Below are positions 28,329 to 33,751 of a stretch of DNA of 33,751 nt, one piece after another. The stretch is from IMG/VR virus record IMGVR_UViG_3300034018_000736, positions 1 through 33,751 of that record; one strand, 5' to 3'. The notes below the pieces were generated by a model. It searched no databases, was not told the DNA's origin, and saw only the letters and a program-made list of their open reading frames with translations. Position numbers and translations under genes: made by a program. This stretch comes from a virus. Position 1 is the first letter of the stretch. Each line of letters begins with the position of its first letter.

Positions 28329-29060
28329 ATGCTGGTCAAGGTAGGTGGCACCGAAGTCGATATTCGCGTTGAGGCAGTCATGTCGATGCCTCGCCTTTCG
28401 TTCACTGCAAATCACTTTGCGTGGGCTCAGGCATTTATGCCGCTCGGCATACGTCCGACAATGGGGGTCGGTTGTTTTTGGGATCAGGTGAATACTCGAG
28501 TAATGGAGACGTTCATTGACTCTTGCGAGTATTTACTTCTCACAGACTACGACAGTTTTTTTACGAGGCAGGACCTTGAGCAGTTAATGGCTCTGGCATT
28601 TACGTTTCAGTGCGACGCCATCACGGGCCTGCAGACGAAACGCGAGGACGGCAGGCCGATGCTCACGTTGCTTGGCACGCTGGACAATCCGCCAGATGAC
28701 GGCCACACGCAGGTACCAAAAGAGTGGTTTGCCGAGCCCGTGCAGGAAGTCGATACCGCCCATTTCGGCTGCACAATCATCAGCACTGCCGCACTCAAGC
28801 GAGCCAAGAAGCCTTGGTTCTGGAGCAAGCCGGACTCTGGCGGCTCGTGGAACGATGGCAGGATTGATCCTGACATCTACTTCTGGCGGAACTGGCGAGA
28901 CAGCGGCAACCGCGTCTTCGTCTCGCCGCGTGTCGTTTTGGGCCATGGCGAGTACGTCGTGACGTGGCCCGGCAAGAACCTTACTGCCCCTGTTTTTCAG
29001 TGGACTACTGAGTTCACGAACACGGGCAAACCGCCAGAATCTGCATGGAGTGTGGGCTAA
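28329..29060 (+). CDS. Putative glycosyltransferase (GT-A-like) between capsid and connectors, 243 aa
   Basis: ATG 28329 with GAGG 5 nt upstream; a start at 28380 (MSMPRLSF) is the alternative and a longer frame through the terminator was rejected. YLLLTDYDSFFTRQDLEQLM carries a D-x-D motif (metal/nucleotide sugar). AHFGCTIISTAALKR and IDPDIYFWRNWRDSGNRVFVSPRVVLGHGEYVVTWP resemble GT-A donor/acceptor regions with an ending Gly-His. A gene for a sugar enzyme inside the structural operon suggests capsid or tail glycosylation (inference). Confidence 0.65.
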   Translation: MLVKVGGTEVDIRVEAVMSMPRLSFTANHFAWAQAFMPLGIRPTMGVGCFWDQVNTRVMETFIDSCEYLLLTDYDSFFTRQDLEQLMALAFTFQCDAITGLQTKREDGRPMLTLLGTLDNPPDDGHTQVPKEWFAEPVQEVDTAHFGCTIISTAALKRAKKPWFWSKPDSGGSWNDGRIDPDIYFWRNWRDSGNRVFVSPRVVLGHGEYVVTWPGKNLTAPVFQWTTEFTNTGKPPESAWSVG

Positions 29061-29299
29061 TGCCGAAGATTGTGTTTACCCGCGCGTGGCGTGGCTACCG
29101 CAAGGGGCAAGTGGCTGAGCTTCCTGGCGGGATCAGCACGCAGCTGCTCGCTCAGCGTGTCGCTGTAGAAGACAACCAGCCGTCGCTAATCGAAACGGCT
29201 GCCCTTGAGCACGACGTAGAAACCGCAGACGCCACCCCAAAGCGAAGAGGCCGCCGTGCAGTATCGAAGCCTGACTCGACAGACGCCGCCAGCCGTTGA
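29060..29299 (+). CDS. Small basic-tailed hypothetical protein, 79 aa
   Basis: ATG 29060 shares a base with the glycosyltransferase TAA; the longer in-frame start was rejected. The first 35 residues (IVFTRAWRGYRKGQVAELPGGISTQLLAQRVAVE) resemble small phage proteins of the head-tail region that begin with a K-x-V-x-F---YR-G pattern (function unknown). The C-terminus is basic and disordered (PKRRGRRAVSKP). Overlaps the connector gene by 44 nt. Confidence 0.5.
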   Translation: MPKIVFTRAWRGYRKGQVAELPGGISTQLLAQRVAVEDNQPSLIETAALEHDVETADATPKRRGRRAVSKPDSTDAASR

Positions 29300-29867
29300 G
29301 CCCGTCACGCTCGCGGAAGCAAAGGCCCACCTGCGGGTTGATACGAGCGGCGATGACGCATACATCGGCACGCTGATCACGGCAGCCCGAGAATGGTGCG
29401 AGCAATACCTAGATCGCACGCTGGTGAATACGCAGTGGGTGATGCGGTTTGACTCGTTCCCGCCAGACGGCACGCACGACATCGAGTTACCACGGCCGCC
29501 CATGGCGACGGCCGGCACGACCACGGCGGTGGCCCTGACGTTCACCTACGAGAACGGCACGACAGCCACCTACTCCACAGCCAGCTACCGCGTGGACCGC
29601 AGCAGCACGCCAGGGGCGGTGAAGACTTTGTACGGCCAGACGTGGCCGCCGCACCTAATGGATGACAACGCCATCAGCGTGACGTGGTGGGCCGGCTACG
29701 GGGCTGCCGGCTCAAGTGTGCCTGCTGCCATTCGCCACGCCTGCCTGATGCTTGTGGGCCACTGGTATGAGAACCGCAGCACGGTGCTCGTGGGCAGCAT
29801 CAGCAAGCCGCTGGAGTTCGCTGTTGAATCGCTTCTCTCGTCACAGAAATGGGGCAGCTACCAATGA
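29256..29867 (+). CDS. Head-tail connector protein (gp6/phiE125 gp8-like), 203 aa
   Basis: Joins portal to tail. The family pattern PVTLAEAKAHLRVDTSGDDAYIGTLITAAREWCEQYLDRTLV is at residues 17-57, followed by a beta-rich insertion with YRVDRSSTPGAVKTLYGQTWP and the helical end IRHACLMLVGHWYENRS. This is the connector type found after the capsid in HK97-like phages. GTG 29256 chosen. Overlaps the next gene (ATGA). Confidence 0.85.
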   Translation: MQYRSLTRQTPPAVEPVTLAEAKAHLRVDTSGDDAYIGTLITAAREWCEQYLDRTLVNTQWVMRFDSFPPDGTHDIELPRPPMATAGTTTAVALTFTYENGTTATYSTASYRVDRSSTPGAVKTLYGQTWPPHLMDDNAISVTWWAGYGAAGSSVPAAIRHACLMLVGHWYENRSTVLVGSISKPLEFAVESLLSSQKWGSYQ

Positions 29868-30268
29868 GCCTAGAAGGACGCATCAACGTGGACGTGCTGT
29901 TCCACGACAAGGACGGCACGGCATCGCTCAAAGTGGTGAGCCTGCAGGACTCGCGGGCCTACACCACTGGCAAGGTTGCGGTGATCACTGGGACGCTGGG
30001 CACGGCGAGCTCAACAATCACACACACTGGCTCGTTTCGTGGTGCTGACGGCGAGTACGTTTCTATTCAGTCTGTTGACTACGCCGTCTTTCGCTTTGAC
30101 GGCACGGGCGGAAGCTTCAAGCGTCTGGCGATCGGCAATGCCACCATCAGGTCAAACGACAGCATCGTGGCTGCTTCCTGCGTCGGCGGTGACGATACCG
30201 GGCAGTTCACAATCAGCGGAAACCAAGGAAGCACGGGCACCTACGCCGTCGTGCTCTACGGCACATGA
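29864..30268 (+). CDS. Hypothetical virion or connector-associated protein, 134 aa
   Basis: ATGA overlap upstream and downstream, inside the connector operon. The product is beta-rich, Gly/Thr/Ser-rich (GKVAVITGTLGTASSTITHTGSFRG, then FRFDGTGGSFKRLAIGNATIRSND), with no catalytic motif. It may be a virion decoration or neck protein. No family recognised. Confidence 0.5.
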   Translation: MSLEGRINVDVLFHDKDGTASLKVVSLQDSRAYTTGKVAVITGTLGTASSTITHTGSFRGADGEYVSIQSVDYAVFRFDGTGGSFKRLAIGNATIRSNDSIVAASCVGGDDTGQFTISGNQGSTGTYAVVLYGT

Positions 30269-30582
30269 TTGACGCCGGCAAGCTCCGCGAGCGCGTGACG
30301 GTGCAGCAGGCGTCCGAGTCTCGGAACGCTCTCGGGGAAACCGTGCTCTCGTGGGCCACGTTCGCTGAGCGATGGGCAAGCGTGGAAGGCGTATCGTCCC
30401 GCGAGCTTTTGCAGTACGGGCAGCAGCAGATTGAGGTTTCGCACCGCGTCCGCATTCGGTGGCTGGACGGGCTGACGCAATCCATGCGGATCGTCTGGCG
30501 TGGCCGCACGCTGGAGATCGTCAGCCTGCTTGAGCACGGGAACCGTAGCGAGCACGAGCTCGTCTGCCAGGAGGCCGCCTAG
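30265..30582 (+). CDS. Head-tail joining (head closure) protein, 105 aa
   Basis: Phage head-tail joining family: GKLRERVTVQQASESRNALGETVLSWATFAERWASVEGVS, then HRVRIRWLDGLTQSMRIVWRGRTLEIVSLLEHGNRSEHELVCQEA. The L-R-E-R-V-T-Q/V, WA-V and I-W-G/R-R-x-L-E-I motifs are typical of SPP1 gp16-like/HK97 head closure proteins. ATGA overlap upstream; the next ATG follows the stop directly. Confidence 0.9.
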   Translation: MIDAGKLRERVTVQQASESRNALGETVLSWATFAERWASVEGVSSRELLQYGQQQIEVSHRVRIRWLDGLTQSMRIVWRGRTLEIVSLLEHGNRSEHELVCQEAA

Positions 30583-31386
30583 ATGGCCATTGCTGGCGTC
30601 AACCTTTCTATTGATTCGTCAGAACTGCTCAAGCTGCAGGCTTCGCTTGGCAAGGTGTTTGATAACGCCGGGCTCGCGGACATTCTTGGCGATGCTATTG
30701 AGAAAGCGTTGGAGCCAGCAAAGCTGCGGCTGCGAGAGAACACGCCAGCCGGGCCTACTGGCAATCTCAAGCGTGCCGTGAACATGAAGATCGTGAGGTA
30801 CAAGGACAGCGGCGTGGCCGTGGGCCTGCTTGGCTACAACCGTGCTGGCCAAGGCAAATCAAAGAGCGCTGCCGGCGGCACGGTGCAGGCTGGCCCTGAC
30901 AGGGCTTTTCATCAATGGTGGCTTGAGTTCGGCACCAAGCAGCGAGTGATTGCCAAGCTCTCAAACAAGCCCTACCAACGAAAGGCTCACCAGAGAACGA
31001 TGAAGTCTGGCAAAGTGGCCAGCATCAAGGCTCACCAAGTCTCTGGGCAAAACGCCTACATCGCATCGTCATACAGTGAGCTGGGGCAGTTCAAGATGAT
31101 GAAGACGCCCCGCCCTCCACGAGGAGAGAGCGGCCATCGAGTGCAGACAGATCCTGCCTACCCGAATGCGTTCTTTCAGAAATCCACAAAGCCAATCGTC
31201 ATTCCTGCCATGAATCCTGGCGGCAGCGGGGAGCCGCCGCTGCGAAAGACTTGGAACGAGTACCAAGGCAAGGTGGCTGAGCGGCTCACGTCGGAACTGC
31301 GGATTTCTCTTGAGCGTGCCTTGGACGCGCTCACGTACACCAGCACCGGCAGCGTCACTGGTGCCACCATCCAGGCCGGAGGCTAG
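30583..31386 (+). CDS. HK97 gp10-like neck/tail protein, 267 aa
   Basis: Begins right after the previous stop. The N-terminal part (IDSSELLKLQASLGKVFDN, PAKLRLRENTPAGPTGNLKRAVNMKIVRYKDSGVAVGLLGYN) and the motif HQWWLEFGTKQRV and NAFFQKS (gp10 HxxFxEFGT type) mark the family. It is longer than most (about 150-180 residues) because of an insertion around residues 120-190. It sits before the tail terminator, the family's usual place. Confidence 0.8.
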   Translation: MAIAGVNLSIDSSELLKLQASLGKVFDNAGLADILGDAIEKALEPAKLRLRENTPAGPTGNLKRAVNMKIVRYKDSGVAVGLLGYNRAGQGKSKSAAGGTVQAGPDRAFHQWWLEFGTKQRVIAKLSNKPYQRKAHQRTMKSGKVASIKAHQVSGQNAYIASSYSELGQFKMMKTPRPPRGESGHRVQTDPAYPNAFFQKSTKPIVIPAMNPGGSGEPPLRKTWNEYQGKVAERLTSELRISLERALDALTYTSTGSVTGATIQAGG

Positions 31387-31388
31387 CC

Positions 31389-31805
31389 GTGCTGAAGTCA
31401 CCAGAGCAGGCAGCTGCTCGAGCACTGATTGCAGATCCCGCTGTAGCCATGATTCTTGGCCAGCGTATCTGGCCCGTGATCGCACCGGCGTCTGCGTCCC
31501 TGCCGTTTGCCACCTGGCGACGCACTGGCGTCAGCCGCTCGCAAGGGCTCTCAGGCCCGACAGGTGCCACGTCTGTGCAGTTGGCTGTGGACGTGTTCTC
31601 AACCACATACGAAGAGGCCCGCGAGGCCGCCGACAGAATCCGTTCAGTTCTGGATGGATGGGGCGGGCAAGTGACAGACTACGTAAGCGTTCGGAACGTG
31701 AGCCTCGAAACTGAGTCTGACGGCTTCGTGCAACTCGCTGGCGGTGACTTACCGCCCGTTTATCAGGTGACGCAATCCTTCTCAATCCTCTGGCAGGAGA
31801 CTTAG
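31389..31805 (+). CDS. Tail terminator/tail completion protein (DUF3168-like), 138 aa
   Basis: Order and the pattern QRIWPVIAPASASLPFATWRRTG, then VQLAVDVFSTTYEEAREAADRIRSVLDGW and YQVTQSFSILW match DUF3168 tail completion proteins, which cap the tail tube. GTG 31389, 2 nt after the previous stop. Length is normal for the family. Confidence 0.75.
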   Translation: MLKSPEQAAARALIADPAVAMILGQRIWPVIAPASASLPFATWRRTGVSRSQGLSGPTGATSVQLAVDVFSTTYEEAREAADRIRSVLDGWGGQVTDYVSVRNVSLETESDGFVQLAGGDLPPVYQVTQSFSILWQET

Positions 31806-31808
31806 CAG

Positions 31809-32207
31809 ATGGCCTTTGAAACTCCGCATGATGGTGCTGGCACAGTCCTGACCTTCAACGGCACCGCCTATACCGTCACCAGCGTGGTTGTCAGTGCCAC
31901 CGACCCGACTGCCGCCGATGACAAGATTGCCGTTTCGCATCTTGGCCAGACTGCTGGTGAAACCGCTAAGACTCTTGACCTTCCGCTTGCTGGTGCGGCC
32001 TCTGGCGAAACCGGCCGCAGCGTCACGTTTGACTACATCGGAAAGACTTTCATTGCTGACAAGAGCACTGGCTCTTTTGTGCTCACCATCGGCGGTACGG
32101 CGCTCTCTGGCGTGAGCAGCAAAGTTGGAACGGTCACGAGTTCAACGCTGACGCTCGCCACGCAGGACGCCATCCGAGGCCAGGCGACGATCAAGCTCGA
32201 GCGGTAA
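31809..32207 (+). CDS. Major tail (tube) protein candidate A, 132 aa
   Basis: Beta-rich Thr/Ala/Val protein of virion type (TVLTFNGTAYTVTSVVVSATDPTAADDKIAVSHLGQT, then VTFDYIGKTF and SFVLTIGG). It follows the tail terminator, where the major tail protein gene stands. It is smaller than most major tail proteins. A second small protein with a comparable pattern follows (32226), so the tube may use two subunits or one may be a decoration domain split off. Inference. Confidence 0.6.
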   Translation: MAFETPHDGAGTVLTFNGTAYTVTSVVVSATDPTAADDKIAVSHLGQTAGETAKTLDLPLAGAASGETGRSVTFDYIGKTFIADKSTGSFVLTIGGTALSGVSSKVGTVTSSTLTLATQDAIRGQATIKLER

Positions 32208-32225
32208 GCCAGACGGAGGCCCGTC

Positions 32226-32543
32226 ATGGCTGACTACTCAGCGGGCGTCACGGCTACGTGGAACGGCACCAACTTCGGTGAGGTTACGGAAATATCCGTA
32301 ACGCACGGTGGTGCTCTTCCATTGGCTCGCGCCAGTACGTGGACGCTTGACATTGGCACTATAGAGATGAAGTGCCTAACCACGGCGAACATCTCCACGG
32401 CCAACTACGGCAAGCGCTCGCTCGTCACCATTGCCGGTGGCGGGCTTGCTTATCGCGGCACTGCAGTGCTTGAGAAGTTCACCATGGCTGGCGTGGTCAA
32501 TGACGTGACGCGCTACGCAGTCACGCTACGAGTACAAGGCTAG
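32226..32543 (+). CDS. Tail tube-like protein candidate B, 105 aa
   Basis: A beta-rich protein (VTATWNGTNFGEVTEISVTHGGALPLARASTWTLDIGTIEMKCL, RSLVTIAGGGLAYRGTAVLEKF) with the look of a tail tube fold: TWNG-NFGEVTEISV strand pairs and a central Gly-rich loop. ATG 32226, after a GGAGG. It lies between tube candidate A and the chaperone, where the family's tube gene commonly is. Either this or A may be the main tube subunit. Confidence 0.6.
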   Translation: MADYSAGVTATWNGTNFGEVTEISVTHGGALPLARASTWTLDIGTIEMKCLTTANISTANYGKRSLVTIAGGGLAYRGTAVLEKFTMAGVVNDVTRYAVTLRVQG

Positions 32544-32551
32544 GAGAAACC

Positions 32552-32929
32552 ATGAGCCTCAGCGTTGCAGACCTTGCCAAGCAGATCCTTGATGCCGATG
32601 ACTTGCCGATTCTCAAGGTGACGGTGCGCGAATGGAAGGGCGGAGACGGCAAGCCGCTCGTGCTCGGCGTGCGAGTCATGACCGTGGAAGAGCGTGACAG
32701 CTACGAGAAGGAGTGGGTGGGCAAGAAGGAGACGGGCATCGACAACTTCCGGACGAAGTATCTGGCCCGCTGCCTGTGCCATCCCGAGAGCGGCGAGCGT
32801 CTCTTTGACGAGGCCGGCATCGAGCAGCTGGCGAAGAAGTCAGCCGCCATCGTGTCGAAGCTCTTCGAGAAGGCGCTCAAGCACAACAACATGACCGAGA
32901 CAGACGTGGAGGAACTCGCAAAAAACTAA
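32552..32929 (+). CDS. Tail assembly chaperone (G-type), 125 aa
   Basis: G-type chaperone upstream of the tape measure: VREWKGGDGKPLVLGVRVMTVEERDSYEKEW resembles the conserved core (VREWG..V.V..L...ER..-E). The gene ends GCA AAA AAC TAA. The heptamer AAAAAAC (32920-32926) is in the exact reading frame for -1 slippage. The chaperone coats the tape measure during tail assembly; the frameshifted GT form is made in minor amounts in known systems. Confidence 0.8.
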   Translation: MSLSVADLAKQILDADDLPILKVTVREWKGGDGKPLVLGVRVMTVEERDSYEKEWVGKKETGIDNFRTKYLARCLCHPESGERLFDEAGIEQLAKKSAAIVSKLFEKALKHNNMTETDVEELAKN

Positions 32930-32968
32930 GCGTCCGCCCGACGAGGCGTTTCCTGTTTCGTCTGGCGG
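32920..32968 (+). promoter_or_regulatory. Programmed -1 ribosomal frameshift signal (slippery heptamer plus stem-loop)
   Basis: A AAA AAC at 32920-32926 in frame, 7-nt spacer (32927-32933), then a stem of 11 pairs with one C-T mismatch (32934-32944 with 32958-32968) and a 13-nt loop. All three parts of a classic -1 signal are present at standard spacing. After slippage, translation continues from 32926 through 33231. Confidence 0.85.
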
Positions 32969-33231
32969 GGCACTTGGGAATGACGGTGAGGGAACTGTCT
33001 CGCCGCATGGATTCGCAGGAACTCACGGAGTGGATTGCGTTCACTCGCTACTACCACGCTCTTCCTGATCCATGGCGGCAGACGGGCCTGCTGACGAGTG
33101 CCGTGCTTGCACCGTACTCCCAGCAAGGCAAGGCACCAAAAGCAGACGATTTCAACCCGATTGAGAAACCACCCCAGCACGCAGACGAGATGAAGCGGGA
33201 GCTGCAAAAGCTCCTGGCGTTTCCTGAGTAA
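32926..33231 (+). CDS. T-part of the GT tail assembly chaperone, made by -1 frameshift (about 101 aa; GT fusion about 226 aa)
   Basis: The -1 frame entered at 32926 is open to TAA/TGA-type stop at 33229-33231 without interruption. The sequence MTVRELSRRMDSQELTEWIAFTRYYHALPDPWRQ (from about 32980) is typical of T-domains and of the phage protein family that starts ELxxW-AYF-xxPxxx. An internal ATG at 32974/32980 could start the part alone, but the frameshift signal makes fusion to G the likely product. Confidence 0.8.
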   Translation, partial: LSVRPTRRFLFRLAGHLGMTVRELSRRMDSQELTEWIAFTRYYHALPDPWRQTGLLTSAVLAPYSQQGKAPKADDFNPIEKPPQHADEMKRELQKLLAFPE

Positions 33232-33234
33232 GCC

Positions 33235-33751
33235 ATGGCCACCATCCTTTCACTTGCTCTTAAAGTAAACGCCGACGCCTCTGGCGTGGTGAAGAACCTG
33301 ACGCCGGCTGAGCGGGCGCTGGAGAATCTGGCCAAGCAGGCGAGTAAGGCCACGTCTGCATTCGATGTGCTGGCGAAAGACAGTCAGGCGGCGGCCGATG
33401 CCCAGGCCGCTCTGAATGAGAAGTTCAACACGCTGGCCAAGCAGCTGCAGGGCGGGCTCAACGCCCAGGCATACGCAGATCAGTTTGCATCCTTGCAGGA
33501 AGAAGTGCGACAGACTGCGGCAGCCTTTGAAGATGGAGCAAAAGCCACCCTCGCTCTTCGCACTGAGCAGCAGATACATGCAGACGAACTTGAGCGACTC
33601 AGCAGCTTGCACCAAGTGGGTGCAATTGATGCCGAGACCTACGCGAGAGGCATTTCAGAAGCCGACGCCGCTCTTAAGAAAGCGACAGACGCCGCCAGTA
33701 AGCTTGCCGACCAGACAGCAAAGGCAGCCGCTCAAGGGCTCAAGTTTAACG
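33235..33751 (+). CDS. Tail tape measure protein, N-terminal part (3' truncated by window edge)
   Basis: ATG 33235 lies 3 nt after the T-part stop. The open frame runs 172 codons plus one base to the window end. The product is Ala/Lys/Glu-rich coiled coil (ATILSLALKVNADASGVVKNL, ERALENLAKQASKATSAFDVLAK), as in tape measure N-termini. It is almost certainly the first part of the gene whose end is at 2-1855. Joined, they give at least about 790 residues, which corresponds to a long tail. Confidence 0.85.
   Translation, partial: MATILSLALKVNADASGVVKNLTPAERALENLAKQASKATSAFDVLAKDSQAAADAQAALNEKFNTLAKQLQGGLNAQAYADQFASLQEEVRQTAAAFEDGAKATLALRTEQQIHADELERLSSLHQVGAIDAETYARGISEADAALKKATDAASKLADQTAKAAAQGLKFN

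Noticed and set aside
1-33751. CRISPR array, rRNA, complete tRNA or insertion sequence
   Set aside because: No spaced identical repeats, no tRNA cloverleaf and no transposase were seen on reading; only short control-type repeats exist.
33751-33751. Direct seamless circular join of the two window ends
   Set aside because: The joined frame reads a stop after two codons, so at least one base is missing or the count is off.

Overview
The window is a tailed-phage genome of the temperate siphovirus type: HK97-fold capsid, long-tail module with a tape measure, tyrosine integrase and an early control region. It is about 33.75 kb and GC-rich, and every recognised gene except the integrase reads on the + strand. 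The 5' end opens inside the C-terminal part of a tape measure gene, and the 3' end stops inside the N-terminal part of a tape measure gene that sits just after the tail assembly chaperones. The simplest reading is one nearly complete genome, circular or circularly permuted, cut inside this gene. A direct end-to-end join is out of frame by one base, so a small piece (3n+1 bases) is missing or there is a base error.

No host gene is present. A planctomycete host is my inference. It rests on remembered resemblance of several proteins (the papain-like protease, the zinc-motif lipoprotein, the 20822 tail protein, the small secreted Cys-Cys protein) to proteins of planctomycete genomes and prophages. 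It is not proven by the sequence.

Layout. 1-4.2 kb: tape measure end and tail-tip proteins. 4.2-6.2 kb: an HExxH protein, a metallophosphoesterase, a DUF1599-type protein and a small protein, closed by a 68-bp near-palindrome that holds the stop codons of both convergent genes. 6.2-7.1 kb: integrase on the - strand. 7.1-8.4 kb: control region with an operator-like palindrome before int, a possible attP, and three promoters of the same design (TTGAC-type -35, 16-bp spacer filled by a TACCG/CGGTA palindrome, -10). 8.4-16.1 kb: early/replication genes, including RecT, a DUF1376-type replication protein with ori-like repeats inside its gene, a LexA DNA-binding domain without its peptidase, a phage-encoded DNA polymerase III sliding clamp, an HTH regulator and RusA. 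16.1-17.6 kb: a methyltransferase and a glycosyltransferase. 17.5-20.8 kb: small proteins, then a probable lysis region with membrane proteins, a papain-like cysteine protease and a lipoprotein with a DnaJ-like zinc motif. 20.8-22.4 kb: tail-fibre-like and other structural proteins. 22.4-33.75 kb: HNH, terminase, portal, protease, a 56-residue zinc-ribbon protein, capsid, a strong terminator, a second glycosyltransferase, head-tail connectors, two small tail-tube candidates, the G/GT chaperones with a textbook -1 frameshift signal, and the tape measure start.

The genes are tightly packed, with many ATGA/GTGA stop-start overlaps, so they probably form a few long operons. No DNA polymerase, helicase or primase is recognisable. 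Replication therefore probably relies on the host replisome, recruited by the initiator and the phage's own clamp.
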